Source: CAZYWA01 sp964650975 [NCBI: uncultured bacterium]
GTDB taxonomy: Bacteria > JADJOY01
Length of the DNA: 14,977 nucleotides
Direction: 5' to 3'
NCBI GenBank assembly: GCA_964650975.1
Contig: CAZYWA010000159.1
Coordinates: 1 to 14,977 of the forward strand
The notes beneath the pieces are model-generated. The model was not told the DNA's origin. It was given only the letters and a program-made list of their open reading frames with translations, and did not search any database. How positions within the stretch are numbered: position 1 is the first letter of the stretch; each line of letters starts with the position of its first letter. The translations under genes and the position numbers were made by a program. Positions 1 to 9,596 of the stretch are shown in pieces.

Positions 1-192
1 AGCCGCATCGTGAATACGCACGACACGTGCCTCGATGCGCGGCCGGCATGCGCATCGAGGTGGAGGGGCGATCAAGTGCGATCCCGGTCGGCGCGGAGTC
101 GCGCCGGATTTGGGGGTGGGGCCCGGCAAAAACCGCGTTTTTTGCGGGGCGGGGGGCTTGGAAAGCCCCCCGGGGAAGCGACTGTCTCATGA
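1..192 (+). CDS. 3' end of an upstream gene, possibly rsmH (partial, uncertain)
   Basis: Frame 1 is open from the window edge to a TGA at 190-192 that overlaps the ftsL ATG as ATGA, the same junction style used throughout the operon. The first 15 or so codons end mostly in G or C, as in the real genes here, while the other two frames look poorer, so coding to at least about base 45 is plausible. In dcw clusters the gene before ftsL is normally rsmH (16S rRNA methyltransferase), whose C-terminus is short and basic. The visible residues (start SRIVNTHD) are too few to recognise it. From about base 50 the codon bias decays, and bases 107-180 are a repeat element that would add the peptide QKPRFLRGGGL to the protein. 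Alternatively the upstream gene ends at the frame-2 TGA at 11-13 and this stretch is untranslated leader. Confidence 0.3.
   Translation, partial: SRIVNTHDTCLDARPACASRWRGDQVRSRSARSRAGFGGGARQKPRFLRGGGLGKPPGEATVS
30..60. other. Perfect 11-bp inverted repeat (hairpin) in the ftsL leader
   Basis: CCTCGATGCGC at 30-40 is the exact reverse complement of GCGCATCGAGG at 50-60, with a 9-base loop that is itself GC-rich. No T-run follows, so it is not a standard intrinsic terminator. It may be an mRNA structure or a binding site for a dimeric protein between the upstream gene and ftsL. The symmetry is plain in the sequence; the function is unknown. Confidence 0.6.
89..106. other. Short GC hairpin just upstream of repeat copy 1
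   Basis: CGGCGCG at 89-95 pairs perfectly with CGCGCCG at 100-106 across the 4-base loop GAGT. It touches the left edge of repeat copy 1 and so makes the ftsL leader a run of four potential hairpins. In a sequence this GC-rich a 7-bp stem can arise by chance, so it is weak on its own. Confidence 0.4.
107..180 (+). repeat. Double-hairpin repeat element, copy 1 (upstream of ftsL)
   Basis: This copy aligns without gaps to 14861-14934 at 63 of 74 positions, and the core 112-177 matches at 58 of 66. Hairpin 1 pairs 121-132 with 139-150: 12 positions, one G-G mismatch at 125/146, an A5/T5 inner stem and the loop CCGCGT. Hairpin 2 pairs 151-159 with 163-171: a perfect 9-bp G6CTT stem with the loop GGA. 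The element ends about 9 bases before the ftsL ATG. It could be a dispersed palindromic (REP- or MITE-like) element or an mRNA processing or stability structure. Two copies in one window suggest more in the genome, which cannot be tested here. Confidence 0.85.
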
Positions 193-611
193 GAACCACG
201 AGTGCGTACGCGCGGACACGCTCGACCGTTCGTCACCGGCCGGCGACCGGCAGGATCGTGCTGCCTGGATCCGCTCCGGCGCACGCTCCCACGCCCGTCG
301 AGCCGGAATCGCTCGCCGCTCCCCGTCCTGGCCGATCGCCCGAGCGTTTGGGCCTCGCATTCCGCTGGTACGCGGTGGTGGGCGTGCTCACCGTCGCGGC
401 GCTCGGCGTCTTGGCCCTGCGCCTGCACGCGTACGACCTCGCCTACGAGGTCGCGACCCTGCGCAGCGAGAACCAGGTCCTCGAGCAAGAAGGCCGCGAG
501 CTGCGCGTGAAGGTCACGGCGCTCACCGAGCCGAGTGTGATCGCCGAGCGCGCCAAGCGCGAGCTGGGAATGCACCCGCCCGACCCCCATCAGCTTCGTC
601 CGATCGAGTGA
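189..611 (+). CDS. ftsL: FtsL-like divisome protein (septum formation initiator family)
   Basis: This is a 140-residue bitopic protein. A basic, Pro/Ala-rich cytoplasmic tail (about 1-58) is followed by one membrane segment (about 60-79) and a periplasmic coiled coil (about 82-115, with LRSENQVLEQEGRELR). The end contains SVIAERAKRELGM, typical of FtsL/DivIC-like proteins. In known divisomes FtsL pairs with FtsB and, together with FtsQ, controls FtsW-FtsI septal synthesis. The ATG at 189 is chosen because it overlaps a frame-1 TGA as ATGA and because codon use before it is poor, although the frame stays open to the window edge. No good ribosome site sits at normal spacing, and the nearest purine run, GGGGAA, is about 12 bases away, so coupled initiation is likely. 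FtsL sequences are poorly conserved; the name rests on size, topology and position before ftsI. Confidence 0.85.
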   Translation: MRTTSAYARTRSTVRHRPATGRIVLPGSAPAHAPTPVEPESLAAPRPGRSPERLGLAFRWYAVVGVLTVAALGVLALRLHAYDLAYEVATLRSENQVLEQEGRELRVKVTALTEPSVIAERAKRELGMHPPDPHQLRPIE

Positions 612-615
612 TCCG

Positions 616-2765
616 GTGATCGAACGCACCCAGCGCCACGAGCGCACGACACCCACCCGCTCCGCGGACGCGGCGCGCCTGCGTGTCGTCGTGGGCGTCC
701 TGTCGGCTGGGTTCGGAGCGGTGCTGCTCAGGGCGTGGGCGCTGCAGGTGCTCGAGCATCCCGAGCTGTCGGAGCGCAGCCGCAGTCAGCTCGAGCATTT
801 CCAGGTGGTGAGCGCGCTGCGCGGTCAGATCACCGATCGCTCCGGCCGGGACACCCTCGCGGGCAACGTGATGTGGCAGTCGGTGTTCGTGGATCCGCAG
901 CTCTATGCGAAGGACGAGCGCGCGGCCGACCCCGCCGTGCGCGCCGAGCTCGCGGAGGCACTCGGCCTCGAGCCGGCGGCGCTCGACGAGCGTCTCGCGC
1001 GCCCCGGCCGTTACGTGCGGCTCGCGCCGCGCCTCAGCCCGGCCTCCGCGGATCGGGTGCGCGCGCTGCATCTCGCGGGCATCGCCATTCGCGACCAGAG
1101 CTGGCGGGTCTACGCCGAGCGCGAGAGCGCGGCCCAGGTTCTGGGCTTCGTCGGCGCCGACGGACGTGGGCTCGAGGGAATCGAGCTCGCCGAGGACGAG
1201 GTGCTCTCGGGCGAATCCGCGCACCTCTCGGGCCAGCAGGACGGTCGCGGCCGTTCGCTCTATCTCGACGGGCTCGGCGATGACCCGGCGACTCCCGCCG
1301 GCGACGACGTGGTGCTGTCGCTCGACCTCACCATCGAGCGAGCGGCCGAGGAATCGCTCGACCAAGCCGTGACTCGCTATGGCGCGCGAGCCGGTATCGC
1401 GGTGGTGCTCGATCCGCACACCGGCGACGTGCTGGCGCTGGCGAACGCGCCGTCCTGGAACCCCAACTCGCTCGACCGCGACGATCCCTCGGCGTGGCGC
1501 GACCGCGCGGTGACCGATCTCTTCGAGCCGGGCTCGACCATCAAGCCGTTCGTGGCCGCGCTGGCGCTCGAGTCGGGCGAAGTGGCGGAGAGCGACACGA
1601 TCGACTGCCACGACGGCAAGTGGAAGCTCGGCAGTCACTGGATCCACGACCACTCGCGCCACGGCGTCATCTCGTTCGGCGACGTGATCCGCGTGTCGAG
1701 CAACATCGGCGCGGCGCAGGTCGGATTGAGGATGGGCCCCGAGCGGCTCGGCGCCACGCTCACGGCGTTCGGCTTCGGCGCGCGCACCGGAATCGGTCTG
1801 CCGGGCGAGGCGGCCGGGGTGCTGCGTTCGCCTTCGCGCTGGCAGCCGATCGAGACCGCGAACATCGCGTTCGGTCAGGGCTTCAGCGTCACGGCGCTCG
1901 AGCTCGCGTCGGCCTACGCGACGCTCGCGAACGGCGGCGTGCGCATGGCGCCGCGCCTCGTGCTGGGCGTCCGTTCCGCGCGCGACCAGAGCTTCGCGCC
2001 GCGCCCGCCTCGGGAGGTCGAGCGTCCCATCTCGGCGCCCACCGCGGCGCGCGTCACGCGGCTCCTCGAAGCGGTGGTGAGCGCGGACGGCACCGGCGGC
2101 GAGGCGCGGGTGCCCGGCGTGCGCGTGGCCGGGAAGACCGGCACCGCGCAGAAGGCGTTGGCGGTCGGCCGCGGCTACGACGACGAGCGGGTGGTGGCGT
2201 CGTTCGCGGGCTACGCGCCGGCCGACGATCCGCGGCTGGTGATCGTGGTGGTGGTCGACGAGCCGAGCGGTCCGCTCACCTTCGGCGGCGAGGTTGCGGC
2301 GCCGGTCTTCCGCGAGATCGCGATGCGCGCGCTGCCGGTGGTCGGCGTGGCGGTGGGCGCCGACGAGGACGAGCAGCGCGACCACTCGACGTCCGTTCCC
2401 GGAGTGGTCGAGGCGAGCCTGCGCTCGAACGGTGAGCGGCCGGTCGCGGCCGCGGCGCGGGTCGCGTTGTTTCCCGCACCGGTCGCTCCGCGAGCGAGTG
2501 CCGCCTGGGGCGCGGCGCCTGATCGCGAGTCCGGCCAGCCAGGTGTGGCCCCGGATTTCGCGGGCCTCAGCATCCGCGCCGCGCTGCGCGAGTCGGCACG
2601 GCTGGGCGTCGCGGTGCAGGTGAGCGGCCGCGGTTTGTGTGTCGCCCAGGAGCCGGCGGCCGGCGCGGCGCTCGCGGGCGATCGCGAGATTCGCGCCTGG
2701 TTCGCGGCACCGGGCGCCGTGCCGGTGGTGGTGGGATCGATCGCCGCTCACGGAGAGAGATCGTG

Positions 2766-2766
<1 letters not shown>
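616..2766 (+). CDS. ftsI: FtsI/PBP3 septal peptidoglycan transpeptidase with C-terminal PASTA domain
   Basis: This class B penicillin-binding protein cross-links septal peptidoglycan as FtsW's partner. It has 716 residues: a short cytoplasmic N-terminus, a membrane anchor at about 22-38, and a pedestal region starting near LRGQITDRSG. The transpeptidase domain follows, with all three active-site motifs: S307-T-I-K310, S361-S-N363 and K507-T-G-T510. After the catalytic domain comes an Ala/Pro-rich linker (about 575-640) and one PASTA-like domain from about 643 (PDFAGLSIRAAL, then a QEPAAGAAL turn). PASTA is usual in SpoVD- and PBP2x-type enzymes and absent from E. coli FtsI. The GTG start lies 4 bases after the ftsL stop, with no clear ribosome site, which suggests coupling to ftsL. 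The stop shares one base with the murE ATG (TGATG). Confidence 0.95.
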
Positions 2767-4318
<1,552 letters not shown>

Positions 4319-4322
<4 letters not shown>

Positions 4323-5722
4323 CCACCACGGCGCTGCGTCTCGAAGACGTGCTCAAGGGCACCGGCGGCGTGCGGACGCGCGGCAACCGCGAGCGCTTCC
4401 TGCGGGTCTCGACCGACTCCCGCGCGGTGGCGGAGGGGGACCTCTTCTGGGCGCTCGAGGGGCCCAACTTCGACGGTCACGATTTCGTGGCGACAGCGCT
4501 CGCGAAAGGCGCTGCTGGCGCGGTGATCGCCGCCGGGCGCGAGCTCGACTTCGGGGATGCGGCGGAGGATCGGACCGTGGTCGCGGTGGACGATCCGTTC
4601 CACGCGCTCGGCGATCTGGCGGCCTACTGGCGGCGCCTGCGCGGCCCGAAGGTGGTCGCGATCACCGGATCGAACGGTAAGACCACCACCAAGGAGCTGA
4701 TCGCGCGGGTGCTCGGCACCGGCTCGCCGGTGCTGGTGACCAAGGGGAATCTCAACAACCTGATCGGTCTGCCGCTCACCTTGCTCGGCTTGCGCGACGA
4801 GCCCGTCGCGGTGCTCGAGATGGGCATGAACACCCCGGGCGAGATCCGGCGCCTCGCTCAGATCGCCCGTCCCGACGTGGCGATCATCACGCAAGTGGCC
4901 GCGGCTCACCTCGAAGGACTGGGGACGCTCGACGGTGTCGCGGAAGCGAAGTGGGAGCTCTTCGACGAGCTCCAGGCGAGCGCCATGGCGCTGCTCAATC
5001 TCGACGACCCGAAGCTCGTCGAGCGTCGCCCGCGGCTGCGCTCGCACGTGCGCACCTTCGGCCTCGCGCACGGCGACGTGCACGCGGAGAACGTGATCGA
5101 CGGCGGGCTCGAGGGCTCGCAATTCACCGTGGTGGCGGAGTCCGGGCGTGCCGACGTCCGGCTGCCGCTGCTCGGGCTTCACAACGTCGGAAACGCGATC
5201 GCGGCGATCGCGGTGGGCGCGGCTCTCGGCGTGCCGCTCGCCTCCGCCGCGGCTGCCGTCGCCGCGGCGACGCCGGTGCCGGGGCGCATGTGCGCGCTAC
5301 CGCTCCCGCGCGACGTGGTGGTGCTCGACGACACCTACAACGCCAATCCGGCGTCGATGGCCGCGGCGCTCACGACCGGGTCACGCGGCGCCGGCGCGCG
5401 GCGGAAGTTCGCGGCCCTGGGCGAGATGCGCGAGCTCGGAGAAGCGAGCGAGGCGGCGCATCGCGATGTCGGCGCGATCGTGGCGCGCGAGAGCTACGAC
5501 CTGCTGGTGGCGCTCGGTGCCGCTGCGCAGGGCTACGCCGCGGGCGCTCGCGCCGCGGGCATGCCGGATTCGCGCATCCGCTCGATCGAGAGCGACGACG
5601 CCGGAGCGGCCGCGAGCGCCCGGGTCGGGGCGCTCGCCGGACCCACGGTGGTGGTGGTGAAGGGCTCGCGCGGTGCGCGCATGGAGCGCGTCGTGGCCGG
5701 TCTGCGCGAGGCGCTCCGATGA
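4319..5722 (+). CDS. murF: UDP-MurNAc-tripeptide:D-Ala-D-Ala ligase MurF
   Basis: MurF adds D-Ala-D-Ala to the UDP-MurNAc-tripeptide to complete the cytoplasmic precursor. It has 467 residues with the three Mur-ligase domains. Near the N-terminus is STDSRAVAEGDLFWALEG. The ATP loop is G117-SNGK121-TTTKE, followed by TKGNLNNLIGLPLTLL, which is characteristic of MurF, then EMGMNTPGEI and LDDTYNANPASM in the C-terminal domain. The ATG at 4319 overlaps the murE TGA by 4 bases, and GAGG at 4308-4311 gives a 7-base spacer. The reading frame is open far upstream through all of murE, a by-product of GC-rich codons; the overlap and ribosome site fix the true start. Its dipeptide substrate is made by ddl in the same operon. 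The 3' end overlaps mraY by 4 bases. Confidence 0.96.
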
Positions 5723-6792
5723 TCTACCTGCTGCTCTACCCGTGGCGGGACGCGTACTCGGTCCTCAACGTTTTTCGCTACATCACCTTCCGCACCATCT
5801 ACGCGTCGATCACGGCGCTGGTGGTGAGCCTGGTCATGGGGCCGTGGCTGATCCGGCGGCTCACCCGCGATCGGGTCGGCGAGACCATCCGCGACGACGG
5901 ACCGGCCACCCATCACTCGAAAGCGGGAACGCCCACCATGGGCGGCACGCTGATCGTGTTCGCGCTGGTGGCGTCGACCCTCCTGTGGGGCGATCTGGCG
6001 AGCTCGTACGTGTGGCTGGTGATCGGGGTCACGCTGTCGCTCGCCGCCGTCGGCTTCGTGGACGATTCGCGCAAGGTGCGCGGCATCAAGAAGGGGCTTC
6101 CCGGCCGCCGCAAGCTGCAGCTGCAGACCGCGATCGCGCTGGTCGCCGTGCTGCTCTTGCTGCTGGTCAACGAAGGCGACACCACGCTCGCGGTGCCGTT
6201 CCTGAAGCACGTCAAGGTCGAGCTCGGCTGGTGGTACGTGCCGTTCGCGGTGTTCGTGATCGTCGCGGCGTCGAACGCCGTCAACCTCACCGACGGGCTC
6301 GACGGGCTCGCGATCGGCCCCACCATCATCGTGGGCGCGCTCTACGGCACCTTCGCGTACGTCGCGGGCAACTCGAAGTTCGCCGGCTACCTGCAGCTGC
6401 CGTACTTGCCCGGAACAGGCGAGCTGGCGGTCGCGAGCGGCGCGCTGGCGGGCGCGGGGCTCGGGTTCCTTTGGTACAACACCTACCCCGCGCAAGTGTT
6501 CATGGGCGACACCGGCTCGCTGGCCTTGGGCGGCGCGCTCGGGTTCCTCGCCGTCGCGACCCGCAACGAGCTGATCTTCCTGCTCGCCGGCGGCGTCTTC
6601 GTCATCGAAGCCGCTTCGGTGGTGATCCAGGTGGCGAGCTTCAAGCTCACCGGCAAGCGGGTCTTCCGGATGGCGCCCATTCACCATCATTTCGAGGTGA
6701 AGGGCTGGCACGAGCAGAAGGTGGTGGTGCGGTTCTGGATCGTGTCGCTGATCCTGGCGCTGATGGCGCTGAGCACGCTGAAACTCCGCTGA
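5719..6792 (+). CDS. mraY: Phospho-N-acetylmuramoyl-pentapeptide transferase MraY (lipid I synthase)
   Basis: MraY is an integral membrane enzyme that transfers phospho-MurNAc-pentapeptide to undecaprenyl phosphate, forming lipid I. At 357 residues with about ten hydrophobic segments it matches the family closely. Visible motifs are KAGTPTMGG, the D115-D116 pair in VDDSRK, N189-LTDGLDGLA, MGD264TGSLALGG and PIH322-H-H-F, all expected at the active site. The ATG at 5719 overlaps the murF TGA as ATGA, and GAGG at 5708-5711 lies 7 bases before it. The gene sits between murF, which completes its substrate, and murD. Nothing is missing or unusual. Confidence 0.98.
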   Translation: MIYLLLYPWRDAYSVLNVFRYITFRTIYASITALVVSLVMGPWLIRRLTRDRVGETIRDDGPATHHSKAGTPTMGGTLIVFALVASTLLWGDLASSYVWLVIGVTLSLAAVGFVDDSRKVRGIKKGLPGRRKLQLQTAIALVAVLLLLLVNEGDTTLAVPFLKHVKVELGWWYVPFAVFVIVAASNAVNLTDGLDGLAIGPTIIVGALYGTFAYVAGNSKFAGYLQLPYLPGTGELAVASGALAGAGLGFLWYNTYPAQVFMGDTGSLALGGALGFLAVATRNELIFLLAGGVFVIEAASVVIQVASFKLTGKRVFRMAPIHHHFEVKGWHEQKVVVRFWIVSLILALMALSTLKLR

Positions 6793-6798
6793 GGACGC

Positions 6799-8406
6799 AT
6801 GCCTAGAGCTTCTCGAACCCGATCGTGGCAAGGACGCAGCTCGCGGCCGCGCGCGTCGCTCAGGCCACGCACCGGCGAATCGCAGCCACGGGTGCCGGCG
6901 CAGGTGCCGGCGCGCACGCTGCTCTTCACCGCGCCCGAGAGCGGCGATGGCGGCACCGGCGGTGCCCGCTCCGAGCGTCCCACCGCGCGGGTGGTCTCGA
7001 CCTGGGATCACGAGCTGGCGGGCAAGCGGGTGCTGGTGGTGGGCGTCGCGAAGACGGGTCTCGCGACGGCGCGGTTCCTGATCGATCGTGGCGCCAAGGT
7101 CACCATCAGCGAGCGCCGTCCGCGCGCCGAGCTGCCGGCCGAGGTCGACGAGCTCGAAACCGCCGGCGTCACCGTCGAGTCCGGCGGGCACCAGATACCC
7201 ACGTTTCTCGAACAAGACCTGATCGTGGTGAGCCCGGGGGTCCCCATGAACATCCAGGCATTGCAGAAGGCCCGTGAGCGCGACATCTGGGTCGTGAGCG
7301 AGCTCGAGCTCGCGGCGCCCTATCTCACGACGCCGATCGTCGCCATCACCGGCACCAACGGCAAGAGCACCACCACCACGCTCATCGGCCTCATCATCGA
7401 GGCCGCGGGGCTCGAGGTGTTCGTGGGCGGCAATCTCGGGACACCGCTGGTGGCGTGCGCGCCGCTCGCGGCTCGCAAGGATTTCCTGGTGGTCGAGGTG
7501 TCGAGCTTCCAGCTCGAGGGAATCCACGAGTTCCGGCCGCACGTGTCGGTGCTGCTCAACGTGACCGAGGATCACCTCGATCGCTACGCGAGCTTCTCCG
7601 ATTACGTGCGCGCCAAGGCGCGGATCCTCGCCAACCAGGGCGCCGGCGACACCGCGGTGCTCAACCACGACGATCCGGTGGTGCGGGCGCTCGCCGCCGA
7701 GAGCCGCGCGCGCGTGGTGTTCACCAGCTTGCGCGGCCGTCCGCCCGGTCCGGCCGCCTGGGTCGAGGGCGACCGGTTCTTCGTCGATCTCGGCGACGGC
7801 GAGGGCCAGAGCTTCGATGCCAGCGAGCTCAAGCTCGAAGGTGTGCACAATCGCGAGAACGCGATCGCGGCGCTCGCGGTGGCCAAGGTGCTCGGCCTCG
7901 ACGGCGAGCAGGCGATGCGCGCCATCGCCGCGTTCCCCGGTCTCCCGCATCGCATGGAGCGGGTCGCGGAGGCGAGCGGTGTGCGCTGGATCAACGACTC
8001 CAAGGCCACCAACGTCGCCGCCGCCGCGCGCTCGCTCGAAAGCTATCGCGGCAACGTGATCCTGCTCGCGGGCGGCGTCGACAAGGGCGGCAGCTACGAC
8101 CCGCTGGTGGCGTCGGCGCGCGGCCGGGTGCGCCGCGCGCTGGTCTTCGGCGAAGGCCAGGATCGTCTCGCCACCGCGCTCGAGCGCGCCATTCCCACGA
8201 CCCGGGTGGAGGATCTGGCGGCCGCGGTGGCCGCCGCCGCCAGCGAGGCCGAGCCCGGCGACGTGGTGCTGCTGGCGCCGGCGTGCGCCAGCTACGACCA
8301 GTTCAAGAACTTCGAGCACCGCGGCGAAGTGTTCCGCCGTCTGGTCACGGCCGAGCTGCGCGCCGCCAAGTCGCGCGGTGGTGCAGGTCCGGAGGGCACG
8401 GGGTGA
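6799..8406 (+). CDS. murD: UDP-MurNAc-L-Ala:D-glutamate ligase MurD with extended N-terminus
   Basis: MurD adds D-Glu to UDP-MurNAc-L-Ala. From about residue 72 it is typical: the Rossmann-like start ELAGKRVLVVGVAKTG, the ATP loop G185-TNGK189-STTT, K273 in YVRAKARIL (likely carbamylated), and the C-terminal INDSKATN and PACASYDQFKNFEHRG motifs. From the ATG at 6799 it has 535 residues, against about 440-460 for the family. The extra 65-70 residues are Arg/Ser/Pro/Gly-rich and probably disordered. GAGGA at 6791-6795 precedes the ATG by only 3 bases. The first ten codons have unusually low GC3 (CCT, AGA, GCT, TCT, CGA), but codon use looks coding from about 6910. The true start may therefore be internal, for example GTG at 6991, though no ribosome site is obvious there. 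The 3' end overlaps ftsW as GTGA. Confidence 0.93.
   Translation: MPRASRTRSWQGRSSRPRASLRPRTGESQPRVPAQVPARTLLFTAPESGDGGTGGARSERPTARVVSTWDHELAGKRVLVVGVAKTGLATARFLIDRGAKVTISERRPRAELPAEVDELETAGVTVESGGHQIPTFLEQDLIVVSPGVPMNIQALQKARERDIWVVSELELAAPYLTTPIVAITGTNGKSTTTTLIGLIIEAAGLEVFVGGNLGTPLVACAPLAARKDFLVVEVSSFQLEGIHEFRPHVSVLLNVTEDHLDRYASFSDYVRAKARILANQGAGDTAVLNHDDPVVRALAAESRARVVFTSLRGRPPGPAAWVEGDRFFVDLGDGEGQSFDASELKLEGVHNRENAIAALAVAKVLGLDGEQAMRAIAAFPGLPHRMERVAEASGVRWINDSKATNVAAAARSLESYRGNVILLAGGVDKGGSYDPLVASARGRVRRALVFGEGQDRLATALERAIPTTRVEDLAAAVAAAASEAEPGDVVLLAPACASYDQFKNFEHRGEVFRRLVTAELRAAKSRGGAGPEGTG
8391..8396 (+). promoter_or_regulatory. Ribosome binding site that fixes the ftsW start
   Basis: GGAGGG lies 6 bases before the GTG at 8403 and inside the end of murD. 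It settles the start of ftsW, whose frame is open far upstream. Confidence 0.75.
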
Positions 8407-9596
8407 CGGCCGTCGGCACCATCGCGCGGATTCATCCGGGGCGAGCCTTCCCGTCCGCGGCCCTGCACGATCAGGCCGAGCGTCGCGAGCTCTTCGCGCG
8501 CGCCTGGACGCTCGAGCTGGCGTTCGTGGTGCTGGTGGCGCTCGGGCTGGCGCTGGTGTGGAGCGCCTCGAGCCCGATGGCGCTCGAGCGGCACGAGTCC
8601 GGCACCTACTTCCTGTGGAAGCAGGCCAGGTGGGCGGCGCTCGCGGTGTCCGCGTTCTGGATCGCGAGCCGGCTGCCGATGCGCGCGATCGAGCTGCTCG
8701 CATGGGTCGCGCTGCCCGCGAGCGTCGTGGCGCTGGCGGCGCTCTTGATCCCGGGCGTTGCCGATCCGCACGGCGGCGCCACTCGCTGGGTCACGCTCGG
8801 CGGATTCTCGATCCAGCCGGCCGAGCCCGCGAAAGTGGCGCTGGTCATGACGCTGGCCGCGTGGCTCGCGCGGCTTCCGGCTCCGAGTGCCCGCACCACG
8901 CTCGCGGTGCTGGCCGCGGCCGCGGTTCCCGCCGGGCTCGTGTACCTCGAGCCCGATCTCGGAACCGCCGTCATCCTGGCCGCGAGCGCATTCGGTCTGC
9001 TGTTCCTAGCGGGAGCCGAACCGCGCCACCTGCTGTCGGTGGTGGCCGCGGCGATCCCCGCGCTCGCGTGGTCGATGATTCACGAGCCTTACCGGGTGAG
9101 GCGGTTGATCGCGTTCTGGCACCCGTGGGAGTACGCGCGCACCCTCGGCTATCAGATCGTGCAGTCGTTCGTAGCGTTCGGCTCGGGCGGAGTGCTTGGC
9201 CGCGGGCTGGGCGGCGGAACGCAGAAGCTCTTCTACCTGCCGGAGAGCCACACCGATTTCGTGTTCGCGGTGGTCGGCGAGGAGATGGGCTTCGTCGGTG
9301 TGCTGAGCGTCACGGTGCTGTTCCTGTCGCTGGTGCTGCTCGGAGCGCGGGTCGCTCGAGCGTCGCGCGATCGTTTCGGCTTCCTGCTCGCCGCTGGATT
9401 GACGGCGCTCATCGGGCTCACCGCCGCCGCGAACATGGCGGTGACGATGGGTCTCGTTCCCACCAAGGGCCTGGCGCTGCCGTTCCTGAGCTATGGCGGC
9501 TCGGCGCTGGTCTCGAACGCGGTGGCGCTCGGCTTGGTGCTCGCGGTGAATCGCAGCGCGCTCGCGCCGCAGGTCTCGCGAGGAGGTGGCTCGTGA
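8403..9596 (+). CDS. ftsW: SEDS-family septal peptidoglycan glycosyltransferase FtsW
   Basis: FtsW polymerises lipid II at the septum together with FtsI. The product has 397 residues: a cytoplasmic N-terminus of about 38 residues, then multiple membrane segments. SEDS motifs are clear: RWVTLGGFSIQPAEPAK in the first half, LEPDLGTA, then SHTD285FVFAVVGEEMGF, whose Asp is the presumed catalytic residue, and finally GLVPTKGLALPFLSYGGSA. It is called FtsW rather than RodA because it lies between murD and murG with FtsI nearby; the sequence alone does not exclude RodA. Start GTG at 8403 overlaps the murD TGA and has a strong ribosome site (8391-8396). The stop overlaps the murG GTG by 4 bases. Confidence 0.95.
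   Translation: MTAVGTIARIHPGRAFPSAALHDQAERRELFARAWTLELAFVVLVALGLALVWSASSPMALERHESGTYFLWKQARWAALAVSAFWIASRLPMRAIELLAWVALPASVVALAALLIPGVADPHGGATRWVTLGGFSIQPAEPAKVALVMTLAAWLARLPAPSARTTLAVLAAAAVPAGLVYLEPDLGTAVILAASAFGLLFLAGAEPRHLLSVVAAAIPALAWSMIHEPYRVRRLIAFWHPWEYARTLGYQIVQSFVAFGSGGVLGRGLGGGTQKLFYLPESHTDFVFAVVGEEMGFVGVLSVTVLFLSLVLLGARVARASRDRFGFLLAAGLTALIGLTAAANMAVTMGLVPTKGLALPFLSYGGSALVSNAVALGLVLAVNRSALAPQVSRGGGS
9581..9586 (+). promoter_or_regulatory. Ribosome binding site of murG
   Basis: AGGAGG, a full Shine-Dalgarno match, lies 6 bases before the GTG at 9593 and inside the last codons of ftsW. It supports the GTG start and translational coupling. Confidence 0.8.

Noticed and set aside
111-121. 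MraZ-type operator (spaced TGGG repeats).
   Set aside because: The two TGGG-like runs are spaced about 6 bases apart rather than the roughly 10-base period of known MraZ sites, and the second copy of the element lacks the pattern.
111-156. G-quadruplex from the G-runs at 112-116, 118-121, 146-149 and 151-156.
   Set aside because: The middle loop would be 24 bases and the G-runs are already paired in the hairpins. Copy 2 does not keep the second G-run (GTGAGG), so it is not conserved.
121-171. The double hairpins as intrinsic terminators.
   Set aside because: Neither strand has a U-tract after a GC stem: the T-run lies inside the hairpin 1 stem. The element also sits inside the ftsQ reading frame of an operon that continues.
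27-188. A longer FtsL starting at GTG 27.
   Set aside because: Codon use in that frame is poor before 189 and the added residues would translate the hairpins. The ATGA junction supports ATG 189.
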